This document shows positions 48,224-59,240 of a stretch of DNA of 64,000 bases, piece after piece. The DNA is from Siderastrea radians (lineage: Eukaryota > Cnidaria > Anthozoa > Scleractinia > Rhizangiidae). The notes beneath the pieces were generated by a model. It was not told the origin of the DNA, did not search any database, and was given only the letters and a program-made list of their open reading frames with translations. The position numbers were made by a program, and so were the translations under genes. The stretch is from positions 58,041,574-58,105,573 of the forward strand of contig OZ024889.1 in assembly GCA_964017195.1 (NCBI GenBank). Direction: 5' to 3'. Each line of letters starts with the position of its first letter. Position 1 is the stretch's first letter.

Positions 48224-48676
48224 CATTTGTAAGCTTATCTCAGTTCAATCAAAATTGGCTTTTAAACGGTCACCCTCTGAATATGAATCAATAATCACCC
48301 TGCTATCCTTTTTGCTTTTTTAATTTATCGTGTTATGTTTCGTTAAAAACGACCTCGCTCTAAAACCTAGCTAAAAACGAGGAAGAGCCTGGGCAGCTTC
48401 TCTGTTTCCCTTCCTTAAAGATTTGCAGACCCTAGAAATATATGTTAGCCTGAGTTTCAATGCTAGCAGTAAATCGATGAAAACGTTTTGAAGAAAATGT
48501 AAGAAACTAAATTAAGCCGTACATGAAATCATGTGCTAGAAAACTGTGAATTTGAACGATGAAATACACCTAGAATAGCCTCACAGCAGCCTTTTCTTAA
48601 GATTAGAGTCAATAAGCACAAGACATTTGTAAGCTTATCTCAGTTCAATCAAAATTGGTTTTTAAACGGTCACCCT
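48224..48676. repeat. 53-bp direct repeat, 400 bp apart
   Basis: 48224-48276 and 48624-48676 are identical but for one base (start CATTTGTAAGCTTATCTC, end GGTCACCCT). The intervening sequence is unassigned and mostly absent from the right duplicate. Confidence 0.9.
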
Positions 48677-49967
48677 AGTCAACAAGCACAAGCGCTATTG
48701 GATAGCACTAGAAATAGCGCTCTTTATTATATGGCAAGCAATTCTCCAGTCTAAATCGAGTGTTCTGATTGGTTAGTTTTCGGTCGGGATTTTACAGTAC
48801 GGACCATTACTATGGAAACGGTCCTTTTTGGATATTTTTTTTTCGCGCTTCCGCAAAATTCAAACTCCGAAAACGCAAGAAGATTAAAAAAAGGAAAGGT
48901 TTGGAGCTGGTACAAAACCGGAATGATCGAGGTAAACACGCTTGTTCAGCTGTGAAAAGCGCTCTTCAATTAACTTTACCGACTTTTTGATATAGGCAAA
49001 ACATTCGCCAGCAGTGAATCAAAAAGCATGGCCAACGTTCTTCAGTGACTGTGTGTGTGTTTATTGTTTTTTTTTTGTACGGCTATTAGACTGTAAGCTG
49101 TAAAGAGCCGCGTAAATCGGCCAACACTTAAACAATAATTATTAAAATTCAGCATTAACAAAAGAGTACGTTTCTCACAAGAAAACCTCTCGGCGAAAAA
49201 AACTGAAAACTGCAAAGCAACTGGCAAACGGCTTTCATCAGCAACTGTAATCGAACGGAAGCGATCATGTTCTTGTCTAGTTTAATATTGGCCATTGCTT
49301 CAGACAGCGCTTTCCACAAGAACAAATGAAAGCTACACGTAAATGTATTAAACTAACAGTGTACCTTGATTCCTCAGCGAGATTTTTCCTCTTGTAGTGG
49401 ACATCTTTGAAAAATAATTTTAGCTCGGTTCACAAGTCCGCTCTTGCTGTAGCTCGCGCTAAAAACAACTCTGTTAGGTGCGACGAAAGTTTGCTCTCAG
49501 CATCCACAAAGCTCTCCATAAAGCGACTGAAGCAAACAACTTGCAGTATTTGATGGAGACATAATTCCAGTGTCTTTTTTTTTAAGTTCGAGTGTTCCTT
49601 CGTTCACCTTGCGGATTACGGACTAACACGCTGCCACAATTTCCAGTTTGAGAAGCACGTTTCTGAGATTTTATCGCGGCCTTTTCATTATTCTTCTTTT
49701 TCCCGAATTGTCTCTGCCCATAACGAAGACGTATTTTCAAATAAAACTATCTTGTGTTGTAGAGGATAACGAAAAACTGACACATATATTAGAAGCAGAG
49801 CAGTTTTCATTCAAGAGCCACGCAAGTTTTCGCCGATCGACAGCAACGATCATCAAACTGATTCGAAAGCCAGTTAAAATCGCTGGCTTCTTTTGTTGAC
49901 ATCGCGCCGGAAATTGACTTGAATGAACTACCGGAAGTGTTGTTTCGTACGAAAAATGATGCCATAT

Positions 49968-50110
49968 AATAAACTACTTACTAACTTCACTTGCTCGGGA
50001 TCGTACTGGGGAATATTGGCCCTCGGTCGTTTTTGTACGTTTTTGCCACGACCTCGGGCCAATATTCCCCAGTACGGCCCTCGCGTTCAGTTAGTAAGAA
50101 GTTAATAAAT
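49968..50110. mobile_element. palindromic MITE
   Basis: The arms TACTTACTAACT...GGGGAATATTGGCCCTCGG and their inverse CCTCGGGCCAATATTCCCC...AGTTAGTAAG are about 55 bp each with a 16-bp loop. It is followed directly by (ATT)n, is absent from the right duplicate, and is thus a recent insertion. Confidence 0.8.

Positions 50111-50111
<1 letters not shown>

Positions 50112-50167
<56 letters not shown>
50112..50167 (+). repeat. (ATT)n microsatellite
   Basis: About eighteen ATT triplets at the 3' edge of the palindromic MITE. Confidence 0.95.
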
Positions 50168-50168
<1 letters not shown>

Positions 50169-52280
50169 GACTTAATTCTGTCTATTTGGATTCATGATTA
50201 TTCATGGCCATGGGTATATTGAAGAAACAAACTTTGGACATCACAAATAACTTAAACCCAAAGCAGTTGGAAATTCAATGTTACCGCTATTCCAAAAATG
50301 TTATTTTCTTTGTCTTTGGCCATGGATGGTCAGGAGGGAAATGGATGCAACTTGAAAAAAATCGGATCGCTCTTTTTCAAGTATTCCTTCATGTCTAGCA
50401 AAAACCTTTATAAACTGGTTGTGTTTTGTTATCCATTCAAGAATTCACTTCACGTCTACCTTTTGGAGTTCTAAGACTACTTTGTGTATAAGAAAATGCT
50501 CTTAGTTTTGATCAAACCAAAACATTGATCCCAAACAAAAATTTACTGTGACATAGCCCCTTTAAGACCTCTGCATTTTTGGAGTAGAAAAGAGAAAAAA
50601 TCGAATTTTTCTCTATTTTGACAAAAATTCATATGTACTAGAGGAAAAAAAGAGCTATCGAATGGTAAAAGTTTTAGGTTGAGATCTTATTTAGTTCAAG
50701 AGATATAAAGGCAGAAAGTATAAGAAAGTATAAGATTGATGACAGGTGAAGTCAAACAACTTTCGTCAGTTCATTAACGATAGCAACATGCCAAATGTTG
50801 CACGCGAATCATTGATCAAGTTTTAATCAGACCGGACAATACGAGACAAAGGTTCCTTCGACGATCAATGTGCTCATAACAAATGGTAACAGAATGGGCT
50901 AGTTCAAGAAAAAATACCAGAGAACAGCCACAAAATGAAAACGGAATCGACTGCAGAGCTTCAGATAGCGATCATGCGTTTTTTTCAAAACGGATAAACG
51001 AAGCGGCCCATGTTTGTGATGACAACAGTGCATTTATTGTGGTAGGACAATATGGATCAATATGGTAACTTTGCGTTCGTGTACAGATTAAATAGAGGGA
51101 GAATTCTTAAGTTGTCTGTTTTATTCATCCCGAAAATGTCTATTGCCATTTGTAGCCTCAAATAAAGAAACGACTTGAAGGCATTTCCACAGCTTGAACT
51201 TGAACAAATTAACTGTAATACGCGCATCAAAAGACTAACTTCGTTTTCTGAGGTCATTCTTTCTCTCCCATTTGTTTACCTTTTCTGTCTCTGCTACAAC
51301 AATTCAGGCCACTAGTTGAAGCTCCCTCCATCGAGGTCAGTGATACAGAAAAAAAAATCTCTCGGTTTGGGAGCAAAAGTAGATCTATGCTCAGCGAGTA
51401 TTCTGCAGCACGTGTCTGCTTGTTGTATTTGACGCGCTCATTCCGCCGACAATCGATGATAGGTCTAATTAGTTGGTTGCATGGGATTGGATCAAAGTCG
51501 CGAATCGGAAACGCCGTTGCGTAAACAATCCCTAATCCCCAGAAACTCAGTAAAAGTCGCTTTTTCTCAAATTCAATTTTGAGTGCACAAGCGAAGTTTG
51601 GAGAGTTTATTCTCGCTAAGTATGCGACCAATTTACGTGAAAATTGGCACGGAGCTTGCAGATGTGTTGAATTTAAAACGGTGTCTCGGAATTTTTGTTT
51701 TCGCATTAGTTTTTTGAGATATGGCCTTTTCTTTCGAAAAGGTCGCAAAAACTACCATTCTGATCTTAGAAAACTCATTAAAAAATAAAGAAGCACTAAA
51801 ATCGAAATCTGAGACACCGTTTTTTGGTTCAATACTCTGCTGTATAATAAGTTCCACCGGAAATGAGAAGTGTTGAGGTTAAAAATAAAATGTAACTTTA
51901 TTTCCAAGGAGATTTATGCAAAAGTGGCGCAAAATACGAGATATTTGCTTATTAAGGTTTAAGGAAATATACAGTTTGGTTGTAATTGCGCGAATATTTG
52001 ACGTGCTAAGCGCAAATAAACGAAACCACTGTTTTTACTTCTGTGTATCCTTAAAAGCCTTTTCATTGTCCTCTAAATTTACTGAAACGATCAAGAAACA
52101 CAACAGGAGACAACAATCAAGAAACACAACAGGAGACCTGCACATCAGCGAACCACCGAGGGAACAACTTCAAATCGGACCTCTCGGGAAACAACTTCAC
52201 AGCGGAACAACTAGGATCGAAACGCACCAATCACAGCCGACCATCGTGATTCATGTGGTGACGCGCAACCAGTCGACCTC

Positions 52281-52323
52281 ATCGCCTGATGAAGACTAGC
52301 AGTAAGCAGTCGAAACGTCGCGA
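52281..52323 (+). ncRNA. type I hammerhead ribozyme-like motif
   Basis: The order is stem I strand ATCGC, core CTGATGA, one extra A, stem II GACT / loop of 10 / AGTC, core GAAA, minimal stem III AC/GT, cleavage C, then stem I strand GCGAT, which pairs perfectly with ATCGC. All conserved core bases of the hammerhead are present. Minimal hammerheads like this are known in Penelope-like elements and retrozymes, where they cut the element RNA. The extra A at the base of stem II is the only departure. Confidence 0.65.
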
Positions 52324-52374
52324 TCTACAACTCAAGTGACTACATCGTGAGACAAACGATATACACTTTATTGT

Positions 52375-53381
52375 TTACAGACAACGCGCTTCACACATGA
52401 ACGGTCATTTAATGAACATTGCATTCTTCATGTGCGCATTCCTTTCTTTAATTAGATTAACGTATTCTTGTAGATAGACTGAAAGGAAAGATTACCAATT
52501 TTTTTCGATGAACGAAATCGATTCTTCAAAAGGTCACACGTAACATCAGAAATCGTCTACATGGCGCACTCGGAAGAAGTGCTAATCAATTACTTCACGG
52601 ATGTCATCCGTTATCAAGGAACTTAACCTCCACAAGAAAACAAGAAAATGGTTGAGTCGTCGCGTGGACTGAATAGTGTCGGACGATTTTATGAACAGCT
52701 CCTTTTGGCACTCGTGTTCCGTGGAATATCTGATCATGACAACCCAATCCAGCATTGAAAAGGTTAACGATTTCGTTCCTTGCATTAAAAGGCAAAGGTT
52801 TACTCGTTCCTTGCATTAGAAGGCAAAGGTTTACCAGGATCCTAAAAACTCCCAAGCGAATTTCTTGCCATTTGGAGTTAGGAAACCTAAACGTTCAGGT
52901 TCCGATCATGTAGACCGCAACACACCGCGGCGAAAACCGTTACATGTTTAAAATTGTGGCGGCTGTTGTTTATATTTTCTGCGGATTTCCAATTAAGCCA
53001 CGAAACTTCCAGCCAAAGAATAAGTTGCCTTGTTAAAATTAGAGACTCCTTTGGATTTTCTTTCTAAGGATTTTATCTTTACGGGTTATTTTGTCGGCTT
53101 TATGTTCTCGCCATTTTTTGCGCCGGCTTGAAAACAATAAAAATATCACGCGTGACATACCGGGAAATTGAGCTAAAAAAACTAACTTTTCAGTTCTGTT
53201 CGGAAAGTTTGAATTATTATTACGATGTAACAAAAAAATTTCGAATAACTAAAATAATGTTTCGAATATAGAATCCAAGTTTCAAAGAATCGCTAAATTT
53301 TTTGACGAATGAAATCGAAGAATGAACTAATCAATGAATATTTGAAGTTGACCGTTCATGCGTGAACCGCGTTGACTGTAA
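52375..53381. mobile_element. about 1.0-kb TIR element, non-autonomous
   Basis: The left end TTACAGACAACGCGCTTCAC followed by ACATGAACGGTCA is mirrored at 53348-53381 with about four mismatches over 34 bp. Inner similarity (GATTCTTCAAA near 52520 and its inverse near 53285) suggests longer decayed arms. No transposase is seen between. The target duplication was not resolved. It starts about 50 bp after the hammerhead-like motif. Confidence 0.65.
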
Positions 53382-53589
53382 CTGTATTTACCACGATGAA
53401 CAATAAGCACCTTTTTTACGACATACAAGAATGTTATTTCTACAGGAAACAGGACTTCTTTTATTTCAAACGTGTTCAAGGCAAAAAAGGGGGAGGCGAA
53501 AAGGGGGAAAACGGCAAGTTGTCTCAAGATATTTGTCCGGGCTCTTGCACCGCGGAATGTGACACCAAGGGATTAGCGCACCCTCCATG

Positions 53590-53885
53590 AAATGTCTGTA
53601 AGTTTCTTCCGGTTTTTAGCTCATAGAGACGCGTAGGGTTGAAACGTGTTATAGGAAGGGGGCAAAAGAAAATCGGTCGATCTGTCGATCCTCCGTAAAC
53701 GTTTATTATTAATGATATCCTGTGGGGTGGAAAAGGAAGAGGGCTTATCTTTTGCTTTTGGTTTTCTTGGGGACAGTTTTAAGTTAATGCAATGCCATTG
53801 CTGTTATCTAAGTGTGCTATCTGCCAGCATTTCGTCTTCACGAGTAAGCTCTCAGGAGTCTGGTTTTCTTTTTTTGGACCATTTA
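53590..53885. repeat. start of right copy of the E/F duplication
   Basis: Matches 41755-42186, with the marker 'gatatcctgtggggtggaaa'. Similarity stops at TTTTTTGGACCA near 53885, where unrelated sequence carrying the broken multi-exon gene begins. Confidence 0.85.
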
Positions 53886-54016
53886 GGTTGTTGGACGAAT
53901 GCATAGTTGTTATTCTCTGTATTTAAAAACATGCTGATATATGGGTTACTTATATAAAAGATGTGCAATTCTAATAAGTTCTACTATTATCTCAATTATT
54001 TTAAATAACATTGCAG

Positions 54017-57000
54017 GTCACAAAAGACATGCCAGCTGCAAAAGGACAGCGGTCTGTGTCCATCGCTTGGTGGACTGTCGTTACAGGGATTAACATCTGG
54101 GCCAGTACTAGGGTTTTCAGTGAACCCGAGAACAGTTCAAAATATGAAGAAAGGCATGGCGAAAAACCACACTCACCATGTTACTGAGCAACTGCAACAA
54201 GTTCTTGCTGTATGTACATAGTTACACAGTATTGTACAATACTACCAGGCACTTGTGGAAAGTTAGCCTAATATATCTAATACCTAGGATAAGAATAAAT
54301 CTAGAAATTGTACATGTACTTGCAATAACTTGTACACATACAAGTACATACCATACAATGATGGATTTTAGTATTTTTAACATTTAGAATATAATAAATT
54401 TTGTAAATCTATTAATCATGATTGAACAAAATTTTTCCACAGCTTGACCGCTTCATGATTAACTTTCTCGATGACTACAACATTATCCACACAAAAAAGG
54501 TTCCCACCGACTCACAAAAAACCAAGATAGCACATATGGCCTCCTCCATGGTAGATGTTCATCCAAGCATTCCTGCAATTAAGAGAACCAATGTCAGCCC
54601 ACATCGACAAGTCACAGTTACCATCAGGGGAGAAGAAAAGATGTGCCTTGAAGGAGCAGGCAGTGCTGCAGTGATGGCATACATTGAAAGAGGGCTGAAA
54701 GACATGAAAAATCACTTTCTTGATCAGCTTCCCACTCAAATGAAAAATCTGAATCCTGGAAATTTCTATAAATTGGTGCAGAATTTTAGGTAAGAGGCCC
54801 ACTTAGAAGTAACATGGCGATGTATGTGAATCAAATAATTTTTATTTTAGGTTACATGTACCACGACAATGAAAACAACAAACATAATATGTATTAATAA
54901 AATAAATCTTAATTAAAATGCATGGAATTAATTAAAATATTGTTTATTTAATAATTGAATGTTTCCTAGGGTATACCATCACCCAGATGATGGAGTCATC
55001 GAAAGCCTACAATCCTGTCAGCTTTTAGACGAGTGCGAGCAAGATTTAAAAAGAATTACAAGGAGTCTTCAGAATTACAAGGAGTCTTTAGACCATGTGA
55101 TGTCAAAATATCCTGACATTAAAGAGTATCTAAAGCGAAATCTCCTTCCCTTCCCTGCAGACTGGCCTGGCTGGTATTACCCAAAGAAACTTATAGCTAA
55201 CAACTGCAGTGGCAAGTACACCTCACTAATACCAGAGCAAGGTCAATTTCAAGTAGCCTTGAATGCCGTGGAAGATACTGTAATCATATTTAAGCACATT
55301 TTGAGAAACTGTTTTCACATTTATTTGGTGGAACATTGCAAAAGAAGCCACGGCCGTACCAATCATCACTCTGTGTGACTGCAGCTTTACTTGGTTGGAT
55401 AATGGTGCGCGACAAAGTCTTGAAAAAGTTCACCCTTTGCAAGAGCCACGAGTTTGTTTCCACACTCTAGCTGTTGGAAGATGTGATACCGTTGGTATAC
55501 TTCCAGTACCAAATATTCAGAACAGGAGATTTGGAATTCTATATGACATTTGGCGCAGGAGACATTATGACAAGTCCACAATATTTTTCCTAAGCGACTG
55601 TGATTACCAGAAGAACTTTCTTCCTGACTACTGGAAATGTAAACAACACTGGTTGTATTTATTTGTTGACAAAAAGATTGAGATATGGCATTCTCTTTTG
55701 CGAGCCCATACTCAAAGCCACGATGATGCTGCAACCATAGAGAAAGTAGCAAAGACTGTTAGATCATCTGCATTTCTGGCCAGCTTTTGGGGTGCATTTG
55801 TACCAGGATATACGCGAGGAGACTCAAGATTTGACTTCTGGTTGATTGCTGGAAAATCGGCAGAATTTATCCTGCAAATGTTTTCTGAAATAGCCAAAAA
55901 CACCGGGAGAGCTCATGTAGTAAGTATTTCTAAAAAAGGTATGAAAGAATACAACAAATTGAATAAAATTTTAATAACATCCACTGTAGTTCCATGAAAA
56001 GAATTTCTCAAACTGGACTTCATAAATCCACAGAATTGTGATAAAGAAAACAAATCAAGTGTCCTTAAGTCTTTAATGGAGAACCTTTATTATTCTTTCT
56101 AGATCCCAAGTGAATGCTACAGTAATGGCAAACCGAAAATCTGGCCAAAGTACAAATTCCCAACCTACGGTATTGACGCCGAATCTAGGTGTCTGCCCCT
56201 GTCATACAACCTCAGTAAAAGCTTGGGCAAGGAACCAAATCTGCTGTGCTGTGACCTGTCCACCTGCAACAACTGTATCCAGGGTGGTGATTTTGTTCGC
56301 CTTGCATGCTATCACACATTTCATGCTTCATGTTTACAATGATAGAGAATAAAATCCATCAGTTCAATGAGAGTTTGTTAAAAAATGGCAGTGTAGAATC
56401 GGACAGTGACTGTAGTGACTCTGAAACAGACAATAACGTAGAAAGTGTAACCAATGATGAGCCAAATGATACCAGTGCACAACAATACTACACCTCTGCA
56501 GTTTGGGGACAAAAAGTAGATGGCATACTTGCAGCTATTGGAAACATTGATCAACCAAGACACCCCAATGTACAAGCCTCCTATGCTCACACCCAGTCCT
56601 CAACTGTCCAAACACACTCCATTGTTCAGCAGTTATCTATAAATCCTATCAAGTCTAGCCGAATTACAAGCTGGCACTTCCCACCACAATATTGGCAGTC
56701 CACATTGAATGGAAGATTAGGAAGTAACGCATGCACTTTTATAGCCTTAACATACAGCAACCTCTATTATAGCTCACCTGAATCTCTCATTAGTAGCCAG
56801 GCACTGAGCAACACATGGATGTATAGAGTTCTTGCAGCAATGATGATTGGCCAGCAGTTTTATGACAAGTGTGCAAGCAATGCTGGACAGCTCTAAGGTG
56901 TTCGTGAAGCTGCCTTGAAAATGGAGCAAACCATAGCTCTTGGATGCACCAACATCTCTGCAGAATTACCTGTCAGCATAATCAAAGAGCCAATACCATC

Positions 57001-57239
57001 AGCATCCCTGCCACATTACTTTGATCATGCTCGGTAATATCAGCAGAACAGCTTGCATCTATGTAATCAATGACAAAACAGTGGCTTTTATTCCGACACA
57101 GCAGGGAATTTTTGACAGCCATTTCCATGGAAACAGTGGGGCATTTTTGGCCATGGCAGCATGGGAATTGCTATCCTGGTTTAAGACCGTCAATAGCATC
57201 CCTCATAACCTGGGAACAGTAACATCTGTTACATTTTAA
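54017..57239 (+). pseudogene. broken multi-exon gene with RING-like and papain-like segments (transposon-associated?)
   Basis: Exons with good GT-AG borders: 54017-54209, 54443-54789, 54970-55919 and 56103-57239. The text reads SQKTCQLQKDSGLCPSLGG, LDRFMINFLDDYNI, VEDTVIIFKHI, then after a frameshift at about 55300 LQKKPRPYQSSLCVTAALLGW, a TAG near 55470, another shift, and RRRHYDKSTIFFLSDCDYQ with KKIEIWHSLLRAH. Exon 4 begins a RING-like cluster (CCDLSTCNNC...CYHTFHASC), then double stops, an acidic stretch, and a protease-like pair (GSNACTFIAL and FDSHFHGNSGAF). TAA at 56894 and a shift near 57028 break it again. Function unknown; I recall similar multicopy genes in cnidarians but cannot name the family. 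Confidence 0.65.
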
Positions 57240-58040
57240 CTTTTTTCAAAAACAGTTTGCTTGCACATGTATCTCCAGTCTTGTAATGAAAATTGACAGC
57301 TCTAGGGCTACAAAAATAGCGAGAGCATTGAGCTACACCCTATAAATGAACCACGACTGTCGGAGTATGAAATAAGCCTACATGTAGTTACAATACACTG
57401 TACAATGATTGAGTAGAGAAGAAACTTTCCATAGAACTTCTTTCTTCAGTTACATAATCGCAGTTTTTTTCTCGAAAGAACAGTACAGGTTTCAAAACAA
57501 ATGCTTTTTTGGGAACTGTTACAGCTGTAACATGGGCAGCAAGCATAAAACAAGACTTAAAGTAAAGCTAAATGGTTTGATATGTTCATTGAAAATAATA
57601 ATTTTGTTTTACAGTGTAATCATTTGAAGTAAAATTTCCACTCACCTTTACTGGCATTTCTACAACTTCTCACTGCTTTTATTTCCATTATTTCCATTAA
57701 TAAAACTTCATCTCTCTTAGACGAAAAGCAGATAAGCGAAGCAACTTGATGACGGTTGAATACGCTCACACATGAGGTACATGTACGTAGTTCCAAACAT
57801 GCCGTCTTTCTGTCGCATTTTCTAACATTTCTTGCTGAAAAAATGGACTTGTCATTTGCGAAGCGTCCTTAAGATTCTTTTACGAACAAAGATTGCGAAA
57901 TGAAAGCGTTCCTGCCAAAAAACTAAAAGACATTTTCTCCCTCAAGACAAACTCGCTACAAAGCACTCATCACATTCGCGCCGAATCTTGCGCTGTTGTG
58001 TTTTCAAATTCGCACATGCGCAGACGTTATTCAGCGCTGT
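57240..58040. other. 3' flank of the broken gene
   Basis: No gene supported. The E/F duplication resumes at about 58040 (marker 'caacaatatcacgctctac'), so the foreign segment spans about 53886-58040. Confidence 0.55.
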
Positions 58041-59240
58041 CCTTCCTGTCAACAACAATATCACGCTCTACTAAGGCGCGGTTACACAATGCGTAACCCT
58101 TACTATATAATATAGTGTCTTGTTTCACAAATTTGAGGATGTTACTAAAAATTAAAGCTCTATGATTGTTTCTATCCAACAGAAATGCGAACTTTCGTTA
58201 GTCTATCTTTTTTGTTTGAGGTTTTGTAAAGTTAACTTGACTAGGTTTCCATTTAATTTTGCGATTAAATTTCCGAAGAAGGGAGAGACGTGTACCTCAA
58301 ATGCCAGGACGGCTAAGGGGTAACGTCTTGTCATCTTGTCGTCGTTTGGCAAAGGGTAAAAACAAAAAATCTCTTTGGGGGCGAATACGTCCTGATTTTT
58401 TTTCCTGGGTGATGAAAAAGGGAAGAGCATCCTTGTCCCGAAAATCACTCTCACAGTTTAGAGTAAGAGTAAGGTATTTTACAAGTAGCTTAGTAATAAC
58501 AGGATCCCCTAGTAATAATGAAAACGGACGAAAGTTTTTATGTTAGGCCTGACTGCATCGACCCTACATCGAACGAAGGAAAGTTCTTGATCTAACTAAC
58601 AAACAAAAAAGCCAAGCAAGGCATGTTTTTGTTCTTGAACTCTGTTTTATTTTTAAGTTTATTTCCCTTTAAATCTTTTACAATCGTCTTCTGTGTAGGG
58701 TCTTAACTTATTATTTTTAATTCAAGCTTTATTTAACTTTTAAATGATGTTTCACTTTTTGGGATTGAGCTTCCTTTATCCTTTATCCAACTGCAAATTG
58801 TCGGACGGTGAAATATCAACCTTAAAAAAAAGGAAAACACAATTATTTACCCAGTATACGAAGAAAACGAAAATAACGCCCCAAGCTTTCTTTTCTTGTA
58901 GACTGTCTGGGTAAAAGGAACATTCCACATCTGATAACCCACTCTTGTGTAAGTCACGATAGATTGGGTTTTCCTTCATTGAAGGAAAGGGCTGCGAGAC
59001 TGATTCTTTACGTTGCATCACAGACACCTGACTAAAAAAATTCCGATGAGAATATACAGATGCGCAATGTGACCACAAGTTCCAGTGCAGTGCATAAACA
59101 ACAATAAAGGCGTGGTTGACTTGGGCCATTTAACCGCAAAAGTTAAGATGCGAGAATATAGCCCTTGGTGTTCAAATTAAGTCTTGAATCTTTTCGTCTC
59201 TATTTCTGATTTTAGACCAAACTTTTAGACGAGACAATTT
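58041..59240. repeat. right copy of E/F duplication, 3' flank of copy F
   Basis: 58041-59010 follows 42640-43600. At about 59012 the match jumps to 44320, so some 720 bp present at the left locus is missing, including the EGF exon. The rest of the stretch leads into exon 2 of copy F. Confidence 0.85.

Larger units (their letters stand above)
45834..51880. repeat. left copy of the E/F segmental duplication (upstream part)
   Basis: Matches in order: 46090-46470 with 60690-61130, 46700-47740 with 61230-62060, 47840-48200 with 62150-62480, 48550-48600 with 62530-62580, and 50170-50560 with 62580-63710. The left copy has about 1.5 kb more (48620-50160), which includes a direct repeat and a palindromic MITE. 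No gene is supported. Confidence 0.75.

Noticed and set aside
54017..57239. Assignment of the broken gene to KDZ (Kyakuja-Dileera-Zisupton) transposons
   Set aside because: Cysteine clusters and multi-exon layout suggested it, but no DDE signature or TIR could be shown; left as unnamed.
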